Assembly (NCBI RefSeq): GCF_900142365.1
Contig: NZ_FRAP01000031.1
Span: 1-51,545 of the forward strand
From: Pseudonocardia thermophila
GTDB lineage: Bacteria; Actinomycetota; Actinomycetes; Mycobacteriales; Pseudonocardiaceae
Length of the DNA: 51,545 nt
Direction of reading: 5' to 3'
Positions 16,956 to 26,199 of this stretch are shown in pieces (position 1 is the stretch's first letter; the number at the start of each line of letters is the position of its first letter). Under the pieces are notes generated by a model. It made no database searches and was not told the origin of the DNA. It saw only the letters and a program-made list of their open reading frames with translations. A program made the translations under genes and the position numbers.

Positions 16956-18002
16956 TCACAGGGCAGAGACTCTCCGGCGGCGGACGAGCAGGACCAGGAT
17001 CGGCGCGCCCACGAACGCCATCACGATGCCCACGGGCAGTTCGCCTGGCCGCATCACGGTGCGCCCAACGACGTCGGCGGCCGTGAGCAGGGCCGGGGCC
17101 AGTAGCAGGGTGCCGCCGAGGATCCAGCGTTGATCGGGCCCGACGATCCAGCGCACGACGTGCGGCGCCATGAGCCCGACGAACCCGATCGGCCCGGCGA
17201 TCGCGGTGGCGCCGCCGGCGAGCAGTGTGACGGCGACGACGACGATCACCTGGGTGCGGCCGATGTGCACACCCAGCGAGGTCGCGAGATCGTCGCCGAG
17301 CGCGATCGCGTTGAGCGGCCCGGCCACGGCGATCGCGAGGATCACCCCGGCCACGAGGAACGGCAGCACCGGCAGCAGCACGTCCCAGCCGCGGCTGGCG
17401 ACGCTGCCGGCGTTCCAGTTGCGCATCTGCTCGAACGTGTGCCGGTCGAGCAGGGTCATGGCGCTGACGACGCCGAACAGGATCGAGCCGAGCGTGACGC
17501 CGGCGAGCGTCAGCTGGATCGGGTCGATACTGCCGCGGCCCGCCGAGCCGACGGCGTAGACGACGACGGTCGCGAGCAGCGCCCCGGCGAACGAGAACCA
17601 GACGTACTGGCCGGGCGACGACAGATGGAACACGGCGATCCCGAGCGCGACGAACAGGGCCGCGCCCGCGTTCACCCCGAGGATCCCCGGGTCGGCCAGC
17701 GGGTTGCGGGTCAGCGCCTGGATGAGCATCCCGGCGACGCCGAGCGCGATCCCGGTGGCGAGCAGCACCGCCGTGCGCGGCACGCGCAGGCTCCACACGA
17801 CGTAGGCGTCGCCCTCCCCGGTGTCGTGCAGCAGCGCGTCGAGGACGCCGGCGAACGGGATGTCGCGCGATCCGACCGCGATGCTGGCCAGCAGGAGCAG
17901 GACCAGGAGCGCGAGGGCGGCCAGCAGGCCGATCACCCGGCGGCGGCGCAGCGGCACCACGGTGCCGTCGGTCACCGTGCCGCCGGTCACCGTGAGGTCC
18001 AC
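16956..18002 (-). CDS. FecCD-family siderophore ABC permease (first)
   Basis: A 348-aa permease with the family signatures VPRTAVLLATGIALGVAGM and AGPIGFVGLMAPHVVRW and about nine to ten membrane helices. It is first in a two-gene operon. The GTG at 18000-18002 is only six bases from an iron box (18008-18026) and has no convincing ribosome-binding site, suggesting a leaderless or near-leaderless mRNA. Internal GTG codons at positions 5 and 10 are possible alternative starts. It should work with the second permease, the FepC-like ATPase and the lipoprotein at 18874. Confidence 0.92.
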   Translation of the reverse strand: MDLTVTGGTVTDGTVVPLRRRRVIGLLAALALLVLLLLASIAVGSRDIPFAGVLDALLHDTGEGDAYVVWSLRVPRTAVLLATGIALGVAGMLIQALTRNPLADPGILGVNAGAALFVALGIAVFHLSSPGQYVWFSFAGALLATVVVYAVGSAGRGSIDPIQLTLAGVTLGSILFGVVSAMTLLDRHTFEQMRNWNAGSVASRGWDVLLPVLPFLVAGVILAIAVAGPLNAIALGDDLATSLGVHIGRTQVIVVVAVTLLAGGATAIAGPIGFVGLMAPHVVRWIVGPDQRWILGGTLLLAPALLTAADVVGRTVMRPGELPVGIVMAFVGAPILVLLVRRRRVSAL

Positions 18003-18007
18003 CTAAG

Positions 18008-18026
18008 TTAGTTTAGCCTAGCCTTG
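18008..18026. promoter_or_regulatory. Iron box shared by the permease operon and the second formyltransferase
   Basis: TTAGTTTAGCCTAGCCTTG matches the DtxR/IdeR consensus at about 14 of 19 positions. It fills almost the whole 23-base gap between two divergent GTG starts (18002 and 18026), so one bound repressor would block both promoters. Confidence 0.75.
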
Positions 18027-18724
18027 TGATTCTCGTGGGCTCTGGAGCCTTGGTCTGGCGCGCCGCTGCCCAGGCTGCGTCCTCGGGCCGGACGGTCGAC
18101 GCGGTCGTGCATCCCCGGAGAGAGGCAGTGCCCGCGAGGGCGCGTTCGTTTCTGCGCCGCGAAACCAGCGACGTCAACGAGCTGGCCGGCTTCATCGCCG
18201 AGATCTGCACGGACGGGTTGGTGTGCTCGACGGGGAACCCGTTCATCTTCCGCGCGCCGATCCTGGATCTGGGGCTGACCATCGTGAACATCCACGGTGG
18301 ACCGCTGCCCGGGTACCGCGGGCTGCCGGTGGTGGCCGCGACGTTCGCCATCCTGCGCGGCGAGCGGGAGTACGGCGTCACCCTGCACCGGGTCGACGCG
18401 GGGATCGACACCGGGCCGGTTGTCGACCGGCGCACGTTCCCGCTGCCGGACTCGGTGACCCTCGAGGAACTTCTGGTCCAGGTGACGAATTCCTGTCACC
18501 AGCTCTTCACGGACAACCTCGCCGATCTGGGCCGCGAGCCGCTCGCGCCGGCCGGCGCGGACGGGGAGGGGGAGTACTTCGGCAAGGCGCGACTGGCCGA
18601 GCTCGCCGGCTTCCGCGACCATCCCGCCTTCGAGCGGGCGACGGATCTGGGGGTCCTGGCGGACTTCCACCCGGACTACGCCGCGGCGTTCGAGGCGGCC
18701 CGGTCCGGCGCTCCGGTGGGCTGA
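18026..18724 (+). CDS. Second, short formyltransferase-like protein
   Basis: A 232-aa protein that is mostly a Formyl_trans_N domain. The catalytic residues appear as N88, H90 (VNIHGGPLPGYRGL) and D128 (DAGIDTG). It lacks the Fmt-type C-terminal domain of the 319-aa enzyme at 5928 and differs in sequence from it. It would transfer a formyl group from 10-formyltetrahydrofolate to an amine or hydroxylamine. The iron box directly before its GTG places it in the siderophore regulon. It may formylate a second residue or a carrier-bound one. The start has no ribosome-binding site and lies where a transcript would begin, so translation is probably leaderless. Confidence 0.8.
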   Translation: MILVGSGALVWRAAAQAASSGRTVDAVVHPRREAVPARARSFLRRETSDVNELAGFIAEICTDGLVCSTGNPFIFRAPILDLGLTIVNIHGGPLPGYRGLPVVAATFAILRGEREYGVTLHRVDAGIDTGPVVDRRTFPLPDSVTLEELLVQVTNSCHQLFTDNLADLGREPLAPAGADGEGEYFGKARLAELAGFRDHPAFERATDLGVLADFHPDYAAAFEAARSGAPVG

Positions 18725-18792
18725 TCGGCGGGCGTCCGGCTGTGGATCTCGTCCTGTGGGCGGGTGTCGAGCGGCTGATATTCTGCCGAGTC

Positions 18793-18811
18793 TAAGGGAA
18801 TCCTAGCCTAA
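18793..18811. promoter_or_regulatory. Iron box before the siderophore-binding lipoprotein
   Basis: The minus-strand reading TTAGGCTAGGATTCCCTTA matches the DtxR/IdeR consensus at about 14 of 19 positions. It lies 62 bases upstream of the ATG at 18874. Confidence 0.75.
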
Positions 18812-18873
18812 CTTTTGGTCGCCGAGCGGGAGCTCGACGTCTTCGGACTCCCCTCGGAGAACGGAATGCACTC

Positions 18874-19884
18874 ATGAGACTGAACAGGACGTCGCGACGC
18901 CTTGCGGCACTGGTCGCCGGCCTGCTCGGCGTCGCACTGGCGCTGGCCGGCTGCGGTGGTGGCTCCCAGGCCGTGGACGCCGCTCCGGCGGCCGACGCCC
19001 CGGTCACGATCACCACCGCGTACGGCGACACCACGGTCAACGCGAAGCCGCAGCGGATCGTCGCGCTGGCGGCGCGGCACGTGGAGCTGCTGAACCTGCT
19101 CGGGGAGAAGCCCGTCGCGTGGGCGGACTACACGACGACCGCCGAGGAGGTGCCGCAGTACTACCCGTGGATGGTCGGCACCTACTCGACCGACCCGGAC
19201 CCGAACCTGTTCACCGCGGACTACGTCCCGGCGCCGGAGGCGATCGCCGCGCTGCAGCCGGACCTCATCCTCACCACGATCTGGCAGACGGATGAGCAGA
19301 TGTACCAGCAGCTGTCGCAGATCGCCCCGACCTACGTCGGGATCGAGAAGGACACGAACACCAGCTGGCAGGACGACCTGGCGGCGCTGGCGAAGCTGAC
19401 CCGCAACGACCCGTCGATCGTCCAGAAGACCCAGGCCGAGTACGACGCGGCCTTCAAGGCCGCCGCGGAGAAGCTGACGCAGCTGAAGGACAAGACGTTC
19501 TACATCGCCGCGCTCGGCGAGGGCGAGCAGCTCTGGCTGACCGAGTACGCTGCGGCCCCGCTCATGGCGCTGGGCCTCAAGCCCGGCCCGGGCCAGCCGA
19601 TGAGCGGCGCCGAGGCCGCCGACGCGCCGAAGTACTCGCTGGAGAACGTCGACAAGCTCACCGCGGACGTCGTGCTGGTCGCCACCGAGCACCGCGACCC
19701 GAACGGCTCGTTCAAGGCCGCCATGCAGGCCGACCCGCGGGTGGCGGCCCTGCCCGCCGCGCAGCACAACGCGCTGATCTACCTCGATTCCACCCAGTGG
19801 GGTGCCGTGAACGGCGGTAGCGCCGCGAGCGAGATCTGGTGGCTCAACCAGATCATGCCCACCCTGGAGAAGATCACCCCCTGA
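18874..19884 (+). CDS. Siderophore-binding lipoprotein (FepB/FecB-type ABC substrate-binding protein)
   Basis: A 336-aa exported lipoprotein. Basic residues and a hydrophobic stretch lead to the lipobox LALAGC with the lipidated Cys27. The mature part is a two-lobed class III binding protein with the FecB-like opening ITTAYGDTTVNAKPQRIVAL and the APEAIAALQPDLILTT segment. It would capture the ferric siderophore outside the membrane and hand it to the FecCD-type permeases. GGAGAACGG precedes the ATG. The gene converges on the small NRPS gene across a strong terminator. Confidence 0.94.
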   Translation: MRLNRTSRRLAALVAGLLGVALALAGCGGGSQAVDAAPAADAPVTITTAYGDTTVNAKPQRIVALAARHVELLNLLGEKPVAWADYTTTAEEVPQYYPWMVGTYSTDPDPNLFTADYVPAPEAIAALQPDLILTTIWQTDEQMYQQLSQIAPTYVGIEKDTNTSWQDDLAALAKLTRNDPSIVQKTQAEYDAAFKAAAEKLTQLKDKTFYIAALGEGEQLWLTEYAAAPLMALGLKPGPGQPMSGAEAADAPKYSLENVDKLTADVVLVATEHRDPNGSFKAAMQADPRVAALPAAQHNALIYLDSTQWGAVNGGSAASEIWWLNQIMPTLEKITP

Positions 19885-19895
19885 GAGCCGGTAGT

Positions 19896-19946
19896 ACGGA
19901 GCGGGCCGGTCAGTCCCAGCTGGGACGGACCGGCCCGCTCCGTTTT
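19896..19946 (+). terminator. Strong rho-independent terminator
   Basis: A perfect 16-bp stem pairs ACGGAGCGGGCCGGTC (19896-19911) with its complement at 19928-19943. The loop contains the palindrome GTCCCAGCTGGGAC, and TTTT follows on the plus strand. It lies 12 bases after the lipoprotein stop. The symmetric stem may also stop the convergent NRPS transcript. Confidence 0.9.
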
Positions 19947-19951
19947 CCCGC

Positions 19952-22900
19952 TCAGCGGGTGAGCCGGGCAGCCCACTCGCCGAGCAGCGCGTCCGCGGTG
20001 TCGGGGCCGAGAACCTGCAACGTGACGCCGTCCGGGGTGAGCCCGTAGCGGGCGACGATCGGGTACAGCGCCTCGAAGCCCTCGGCGATCTCCGGGTCGG
20101 CCAGCGGTCCGTACACGCGGGTCAGCAGCACGTCAGGGCTCGGCACCCGGCGCAGCTTGGCGCGTGCCGCCTTGCTGTGATGGCGCAGCAGCTCGTGCCA
20201 CGGCGCGTAGGCCGGGGTGGCGTCCGCACCTGCGAGGACCGGGTAGACGCTCGTGAGCGCCCCGGGGAACGCGCCCGCCTCCCCGGCGAGGTGCGAGCGC
20301 AGATCCCACTCGACGTCGATCGCGCGCGGGCCGTCCGACCACGCCGCGACCGCCGCACCGAACGCTGCCTGCACCGCCGTCGCGTCGGCCACGCCGGGCA
20401 CGGCCCGGGTGGCCGACCGGGTGCGCGGCGCGGGCTCGCCGGGGGCCGGGAGCGTCAGCAGCTCGTCGATCCAGCCGGCCACCGCGGCGGCGTCCGCGGC
20501 CTCCAGCGCCGCGACGCGGTCGGTCAGCGCGGTCGCGCTCGCGGCCACCGACCGGACGGGTGTTGCGGCGGGCGCCTTCCCGGCGAGGTGCGTGCGGATC
20601 CGGCTCGTCACCTCGTGCAGCGTGGCGCGGTCGGCCGCCAGCCCGTGCACGGTGACCACCAGCGACGCCGGGTCGCCCGCCGGCCGCACGATCGCGGCGT
20701 GCAGGACCCGCCCGGCCGTGAGATCGATCCGGGCGACCAGCGCGTCGCGGACCTCCTGCGGGGTGCCGTCGAGCACCGAGACGCTCTCGGCGGCCGGCCC
20801 GTCCGCGTAGGGGACGATCTCCGTGGTCCACAGCAGCTTGTGCCGGGCCGTGACCCGCTGGCGCAGGGCGTCGACGTCGCAGAGCACGGCGGCGACGGCG
20901 GCGCGCAGGGCGTCCTCGTGCGCCGGGCCCGGCAGGTCCGCCACCTGCGTGTGGACGAACCCGGCGAGCGGGAGGCCGGCCAGCCGCACCCGGTGCTGGG
21001 CGACGGTCGGCGTGATCGCCACCGGCTCGGCGGGCTCCTCCGCCACCTCGGGTGCGGCCGCCGCGGCCAGCCGAGCCGGGGTGCGCAGCGTGAAGACGTC
21101 GCGGACGCCCAGCTCCAGCCCGTGCCCGCGGGCGAGGCGGGCCAGCGCCATCGCGGAGATGCTGTCGCCGCCCAGTTCGAAGAAGTCGTCGTCGACCCCG
21201 ACGCCCGGCCGGCCCAGCACCTCCTCCAGCGCCGCGACCAGCGCCCGCTCGGCATCGGTCGCCGGCGACCGGGACGGCGCCGACCGGCCGGGATCCGGCG
21301 CCGGGAGCGCCGCGCGGTCCACCTTGCCGGTCGGGGTCAGCGGCAGGGCGTCCAGCACCACCACCGTGGGCGTGACGTACATCGGCAGGGTCGCGGCGAC
21401 CGCGTCGCGGACGGCGGCCTCGTCGAGCGCGTGCCCCTCGGCCGGGGTCACGTACCCGACGAGCCGGGTGGCGCGGCCCGACCGGTGCACGGTCGCGGCC
21501 GCCTCCCGCACGCCGGGGACCGCCTTCAGCGCCGCCTCGACCTCCTCCAGCTCGATGCGGACGCCGTTGATCTGCACCTGGAAGTCGTGCCGGCCGACGT
21601 AGTGCAGCCGCCCGTCGGCGTCGCGGCGGGCGAGGTCACCGGTCTGGTAGAGGCGGCCGCCGGACCCGTCGAACGGGTCGGCGACGAACCGGGCGGCCGT
21701 GAGGCCGGACTGCCCGAGGTAGCCGCGGGCGAGCTGGACGCCGCCCACGTACACCTCGCCCACCACGCCGTCGGGCACCGGCCGCAGCCACGGGTCCAGC
21801 AGCAGCGTCCGCACCCCCGGGACCGGGGTGCCGATCGTGATCGGGCCGGCGTCGGTCGCGGCGGTCTCGGCGAACGTGACGTCGCCCGCGACCTCCGAGG
21901 AGCCGTACGAGTTGACCACCGTCGCCGCGGGGGTGGCCGCGGCGAACCGCTCGACCGCCGCGGAAGTCAGCGCCTCGCCGCTGGAGATCCAGCGCCGCAC
22001 GCCCCCGACGCGGGAGCCGCCGCTCTCGGCGATCGCCTGCAGCAACGTCGGCACGCCGGTCACCTGCGTGACGCCGTGGGCGGCGATCACCCCGGCCAGG
22101 AGGTCGGCGTCACCGGACTGCGCCTCGTCGGCCACCACGAGGGTGGCGCCGGCGAGGAGGGCGGCGAGGGTCTCGGTCAGGCCGTCGACGAAGCCGATGG
22201 ACGACTTCGCGAGATGCACGGCGGGCCGCCCGGGCGTCCCGGTGTCCCAGCGTCGAACCGCCCAGTCGAGCCGGTTCGCCAGCGCCTCCTGCGTGCCCAG
22301 CACACCCTTCGGCGTGCCCGTCGAGCCCGATGTGAACAGCAGATACGCACCGTGCGCGCCGGCCGGGGCCGGGCGGTCGGCCTCGGTGAGCGGAGCGGGG
22401 GAGAACCCGGCGATGCGCTGCGCGGTGGCCGGGTCGTCGAGCAGGACCACTTCGCCGGGCAGCGCCACGCCCGCGCCCTGCAGCCCCGCCGCGGTCTCGC
22501 GGGTGGCCAGCACGACGCGCGGTGCGGCGGCCGTGAGCTGGTGCGCCAGCCGGGCCGCGGGATGGCGGTGATCCAGCGGGACCACCACACCGCCCGCGGT
22601 GATCACCGCGAGCAGCCCGGCGACCAGGTCGAGGGTGCGGCCCACGACCACGGCGACCCGCTCGTCCGGCCCGACCCCGGCCGCGACCAGCAGCCGGGCC
22701 AGCCGGTGCACCCGGGCGCCCAGCTCGGCGTAGGTCCAGCCGGTCGCGCCCTGCACGAGCGCGGGCGCCTCGGCGGACGCGGCGAACCGGGCGGTCAGCC
22801 GGGGCACGAGCAGCTCGGCGGGCGGGGTGGCGACGGCCGGGGCCGGCGCCTGGGCGGCGAGGCCGATCTGCTCGGCGACGTCGGCGGCCCGCCGGCCCTT

Positions 22901-25900
22901 GTCCTCGACGATCAGCTCGACGACGCGCAGGTAGAGATCGGCGATCCGGTCGGCGACGGTGTCGTCGACGGCACTGCGGTCGTTGGTCAGCGCGACCGAG
23001 ACCGTCTCGTGCAGCGTGACCAGGGTCGTGAGCCGGTAGTGCGGGGCCTGGACGTACTCGATCTCCCCGATGCGCAGCTGGTCGTCGCCGGCGGGCTGGC
23101 GCAGGTTCTCGATGGAGAACAGGGAGTCGAACAGCTCCCGGATACCCAGCCGGTTCTGCAGCTCCAGCAGCGGGACGTGCTGGTGGTCGAGCACCGCGGT
23201 CTCGGCGTCGACGAACCGGCGCACGACCTCGTCCACGGCGGCGTGGTGCGCCCAGCGCACCCGGGTGGGCACCGTGTTCAGCAGCATGCCGACGATGCGG
23301 TCGATGCCCTTGACGTCCTCGCCGCGGCCGGCCGTGGTGGACCCGAAGACGACGTCGGTGCGGCTGGTGAGACAACCGATCAGCAGGCCCCACGCGGCCG
23401 TCATGACCGCGCCCTCGCTCACCGACCGGGACCGGGCGTATGCGGTCAGCGCCGCCCGGTGCTCGGCGTCGAGCGCGCGGCGGCGCCTGCCGTATCCGGT
23501 GGCCTCGCCGGCCGGGGCCGGCAGGTGCTCGGCGACCAGCGTGGCGCTCTCCACGCCGGCGAGGTGCGCCAGCCAGGCGTCCACCTCGCGCTGCGGGTCA
23601 CGGCGGTGGGTCCACCAGCGCAGGAAGTCGGGGTGCTGGGGAGCGGGGGAGTCGAAGGCCTCGCCGCGGTAGGCGGCCATGATGTCGTCCCAGATCAGGG
23701 CGACCGACCAGCCGTCGGCGATGATGTGGTGCACCGTCTGGACCAGGCGGTGCCGCTCCGGCCCCAGCCTGACGAGGGCGTAGCGCATCAGCGGTGGCCG
23801 GCTCAGGTCGAACCCGCGTCGCCGGTCCTCCTCGGCGACCGTCGCGACGAAGGCATCGGCATGTCCGCCGGCATCCAGGGTGCGGAACTCCGGGTCCGGG
23901 GTGTCGCCGATCGTCGAGACCAGCCGGCCGGAGCGGGTGAGGTGGAAGCCCGCGGCGAGCGCGCCGTGCCGCTGCACGACCGCGGCCGCGGCCCGTTGCA
24001 GCCGCGCCACGTCGAGCGGGCCGTCGAGATCGACGATCTGCTGGACGACGTAGGGATCCTCGCCCGGCGCGGCGACGGAGTGGAAGTAGATGCCCGACTG
24101 CACCGACGTGACCGGGAGGATCTCGCGCAGGCCGGGCACGGCCGCGGCGAGGTCCGCGGCGTCGGCGTCGTCGAGGGTGATCAGGGGAGCCGTCCCGGTC
24201 TCGCTCTCGGGCTCCTGGCCGTCCTGGCCGCCGGCGGTCAGGTGCTCGGCCAGCTGCCGCGGGGTGCGGTGGGTGAAGATGTCGGTCGGGCGCACCGAGT
24301 AGCCCTCGCCGCGCAGGGCGAGCGCGACGCTCACCGCGACGATGCTGTCGCCGCCGAGGGCGAAGAAGTCGTCGTCGGCGCCGACCTCGTCGAGATCGAG
24401 GACCTCCGCGAGGATCTCGCAGATGCGCTGCTCCTCCTCCGAGACCGGGGCGGTGCGGGTCTCGGGCTGCGGTTCGGCGGGCTCGGGCAGCGCCTCCCGG
24501 TCGATCTTGCCGTTGGCGTTGAGGGGGAAGCGGTCCAGCACCACCAGCGTGGCGGGGACCATGTACTCGGGGAGCCGCTCCGCGAGCCAGCTCTTCAGCT
24601 CCGCGCCGGCGATGCCGTCGCCGGTGGAGGTGACGTAGCCGATCAGGGTCTCGGCCCCGCTCGCCCGCGTGGCCAGCTTCACCGCCGCCTGCCGCACGTG
24701 CGGATGGCCGGAGATCGCGACCTCGATCTCCTCCAGCTCGACGCGCCGGCCGCGGATCTTCACCTGGTTGTCCGCGCGGCCGAGGAACTCCAGATCACCC
24801 TGGGGCGTCCACCTGGCCAGGTCCCCGGTGCGGTACAGGCGGGAGCCGTCGCTCGCGAACGGGTTCGCGACGAAGCGGCCCGCGGTCAGCGCGGAGCGGC
24901 CGATGTAGCCGCGGCCCAGCAGGAACCCGGCCGCGTAGAGCTCGCCGCCCACGCCGATCGGGCACGGGTTCAGCTGCTCGTCGAGGACGTACAGCTGGGT
25001 GTGCGGGTTGGGGCGGCCGATGGAGGTCGCGATCCGCTCCGCGGTGTCGCGGTAGATCACGTGCGAGACACCGATCGTCGCCTCGGCGGGGCCGTACCCG
25101 TGGTAGAGGGTCGTGGTCAGCTGGCGGCGGAAGCGGCGGAACAGGTCCGGGGTAAGCACCTCGCCGCCGCACCACACGTGCCGCAGCCCGGCCAGCGCCG
25201 ACGGGGTGCCCTCGGGGCGGGCGTCGTCGAGGGCGAGCAGCACGTCGAGCATCGACGACACGAGGTAGACGAACGTGACCCGCTCGCCGGCGATCAGCCG
25301 CAGCAGCTGTTCCGGGTCCTTCTCGCTGCCCGGCGGGGCGACCACGACCCGACCGCCGGAGACCAGCGGGAGCAGGATCTCGTTGACGGAGATGTCGAAG
25401 GCGAGCGGCGCCTTGAACAGCGACGCGTCGTCGCAGCCGAATCTGAGGATGTGGTCGCGCTGCCAGCGCAGCCGCTCGCAGATCGCCTCGTGGCGGATCA
25501 TTGCGCCCTTCGGCGTGCCGGTCGAGCCCGACGTGAAGATCACGTACGCGAGCCGCGCGCCGGTGACCGGCGGTGCGGGCGGCAACGGCGCGGTGTCCTC
25601 GGGTGTCATGTCCTCGGGAGTGGCGGACGCGGCCAGATCGACGACGATCGGCTCCACCCCGGGCGGGGTGGTGTCACCCGCGGTGACGAGACCGAGCCGG
25701 GCCGACGCCTCGGCGGCGACCTGGGCGCGGCGGGCGTCCGGCCACTGTGGATCCACCGGGGCGAACGCGCCGCCCGCGATCATGCTCGCGAAGACGCCGA
25801 CGACCATCTCGGCCGAGCGGGGCATGCAGATCGCGACGACGTCCTCGGGCCGGAGCCCGGCTCTCCGGAGCCGGCGGGCGAGCCGCTGCACGTGATCGTC

Positions 25901-26101
25901 CAGCTGCCGGTAGGTCCACCGGCGCTCGCCGTCGACGAGCGCGGTCGCATCGGGCGCGGCGCGGACGACCGCTGCGAACATGTCAGGGACGGTCGAGGTC
26001 ACCGCCGGCGCGGAGCGGTCGTTCAGCCGCTCGTGCAGCGTCTCGACGTCGGTGAACTCGGCCCGGGTGATCTCCGGCTCGGGACGGGCGGCGGACTGCA
26101 T
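19952..26101 (-). CDS. Small NRPS: A(fhOrn)-T-C-A(beta-Ala)-T-degenerate E
   Basis: A 2,049-aa NRPS. A1 (about 40-545) has FTSGSTGTPKG and binding residues read as D-I-N-Y-W-G-G-I-G-K, the code I recall for formyl-hydroxyornithine in coelichelin-type enzymes. T1 carries GGDS with Ser586. C (about 660-1095) has HHIIADG at 791-797. A2 (about 1115-1600) reads V-D-T-T-I-S-S-G-D-K; Val in place of Asp235 followed by Asp resembles beta-alanine domains (VDWVISLADK). T2 carries Ser1647. The last 350 residues look like an E domain without its HHxxxDG motif (HGLAADR at 1819). There is no leading C domain and no release domain, so it must work with the large NRPS. The ATG follows GGAGA. Residue codes were extracted by eye. 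Confidence 0.93.
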   Translation of the reverse strand: MQSAARPEPEITRAEFTDVETLHERLNDRSAPAVTSTVPDMFAAVVRAAPDATALVDGERRWTYRQLDDHVQRLARRLRRAGLRPEDVVAICMPRSAEMVVGVFASMIAGGAFAPVDPQWPDARRAQVAAEASARLGLVTAGDTTPPGVEPIVVDLAASATPEDMTPEDTAPLPPAPPVTGARLAYVIFTSGSTGTPKGAMIRHEAICERLRWQRDHILRFGCDDASLFKAPLAFDISVNEILLPLVSGGRVVVAPPGSEKDPEQLLRLIAGERVTFVYLVSSMLDVLLALDDARPEGTPSALAGLRHVWCGGEVLTPDLFRRFRRQLTTTLYHGYGPAEATIGVSHVIYRDTAERIATSIGRPNPHTQLYVLDEQLNPCPIGVGGELYAAGFLLGRGYIGRSALTAGRFVANPFASDGSRLYRTGDLARWTPQGDLEFLGRADNQVKIRGRRVELEEIEVAISGHPHVRQAAVKLATRASGAETLIGYVTSTGDGIAGAELKSWLAERLPEYMVPATLVVLDRFPLNANGKIDREALPEPAEPQPETRTAPVSEEEQRICEILAEVLDLDEVGADDDFFALGGDSIVAVSVALALRGEGYSVRPTDIFTHRTPRQLAEHLTAGGQDGQEPESETGTAPLITLDDADAADLAAAVPGLREILPVTSVQSGIYFHSVAAPGEDPYVVQQIVDLDGPLDVARLQRAAAAVVQRHGALAAGFHLTRSGRLVSTIGDTPDPEFRTLDAGGHADAFVATVAEEDRRRGFDLSRPPLMRYALVRLGPERHRLVQTVHHIIADGWSVALIWDDIMAAYRGEAFDSPAPQHPDFLRWWTHRRDPQREVDAWLAHLAGVESATLVAEHLPAPAGEATGYGRRRRALDAEHRAALTAYARSRSVSEGAVMTAAWGLLIGCLTSRTDVVFGSTTAGRGEDVKGIDRIVGMLLNTVPTRVRWAHHAAVDEVVRRFVDAETAVLDHQHVPLLELQNRLGIRELFDSLFSIENLRQPAGDDQLRIGEIEYVQAPHYRLTTLVTLHETVSVALTNDRSAVDDTVADRIADLYLRVVELIVEDKGRRAADVAEQIGLAAQAPAPAVATPPAELLVPRLTARFAASAEAPALVQGATGWTYAELGARVHRLARLLVAAGVGPDERVAVVVGRTLDLVAGLLAVITAGGVVVPLDHRHPAARLAHQLTAAAPRVVLATRETAAGLQGAGVALPGEVVLLDDPATAQRIAGFSPAPLTEADRPAPAGAHGAYLLFTSGSTGTPKGVLGTQEALANRLDWAVRRWDTGTPGRPAVHLAKSSIGFVDGLTETLAALLAGATLVVADEAQSGDADLLAGVIAAHGVTQVTGVPTLLQAIAESGGSRVGGVRRWISSGEALTSAAVERFAAATPAATVVNSYGSSEVAGDVTFAETAATDAGPITIGTPVPGVRTLLLDPWLRPVPDGVVGEVYVGGVQLARGYLGQSGLTAARFVADPFDGSGGRLYQTGDLARRDADGRLHYVGRHDFQVQINGVRIELEEVEAALKAVPGVREAAATVHRSGRATRLVGYVTPAEGHALDEAAVRDAVAATLPMYVTPTVVVLDALPLTPTGKVDRAALPAPDPGRSAPSRSPATDAERALVAALEEVLGRPGVGVDDDFFELGGDSISAMALARLARGHGLELGVRDVFTLRTPARLAAAAAPEVAEEPAEPVAITPTVAQHRVRLAGLPLAGFVHTQVADLPGPAHEDALRAAVAAVLCDVDALRQRVTARHKLLWTTEIVPYADGPAAESVSVLDGTPQEVRDALVARIDLTAGRVLHAAIVRPAGDPASLVVTVHGLAADRATLHEVTSRIRTHLAGKAPAATPVRSVAASATALTDRVAALEAADAAAVAGWIDELLTLPAPGEPAPRTRSATRAVPGVADATAVQAAFGAAVAAWSDGPRAIDVEWDLRSHLAGEAGAFPGALTSVYPVLAGADATPAYAPWHELLRHHSKAARAKLRRVPSPDVLLTRVYGPLADPEIAEGFEALYPIVARYGLTPDGVTLQVLGPDTADALLGEWAARLTR

Positions 26102-26165
26102 CGGTCTCCAGAAGCTCGTGTCGCAACGGTCACGTCCGGTGATCCCGGAGGCACCGCGAGGCTTG

Positions 26166-26184
26166 GCAGGGTAGGCTAACCTGC
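26166..26184. promoter_or_regulatory. Iron box 1 in the divergent NRPS promoter
   Basis: GCAGGGTAGGCTAACCTGC contains the contiguous consensus core TAGGCTAACCT (about 14 of 19 matches overall). It lies 65 bases upstream of the small NRPS start and 16 bases before the large NRPS start, so it can control both. Confidence 0.85.
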
Positions 26185-26199
26185 ATTAGGCTCACCTAA
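26181..26199. promoter_or_regulatory. Iron box 2, abutting the large NRPS start
   Basis: CTGCATTAGGCTCACCTAA matches the consensus at about 14 of 19 positions, including TTAGGCTCACCTAA. It overlaps box 1 by a few bases and ends directly before the GTG at 26200. Overlapping tandem boxes are how two DtxR/IdeR dimers bind opposite faces of a promoter. Confidence 0.85.

Noticed and set aside
20177..26179. A 2,000-codon open frame opposite the small NRPS
   Set aside because: Same artefact; its sequence is a GC-driven shadow with no domain, while the minus strand encodes A-T-C-A-T.
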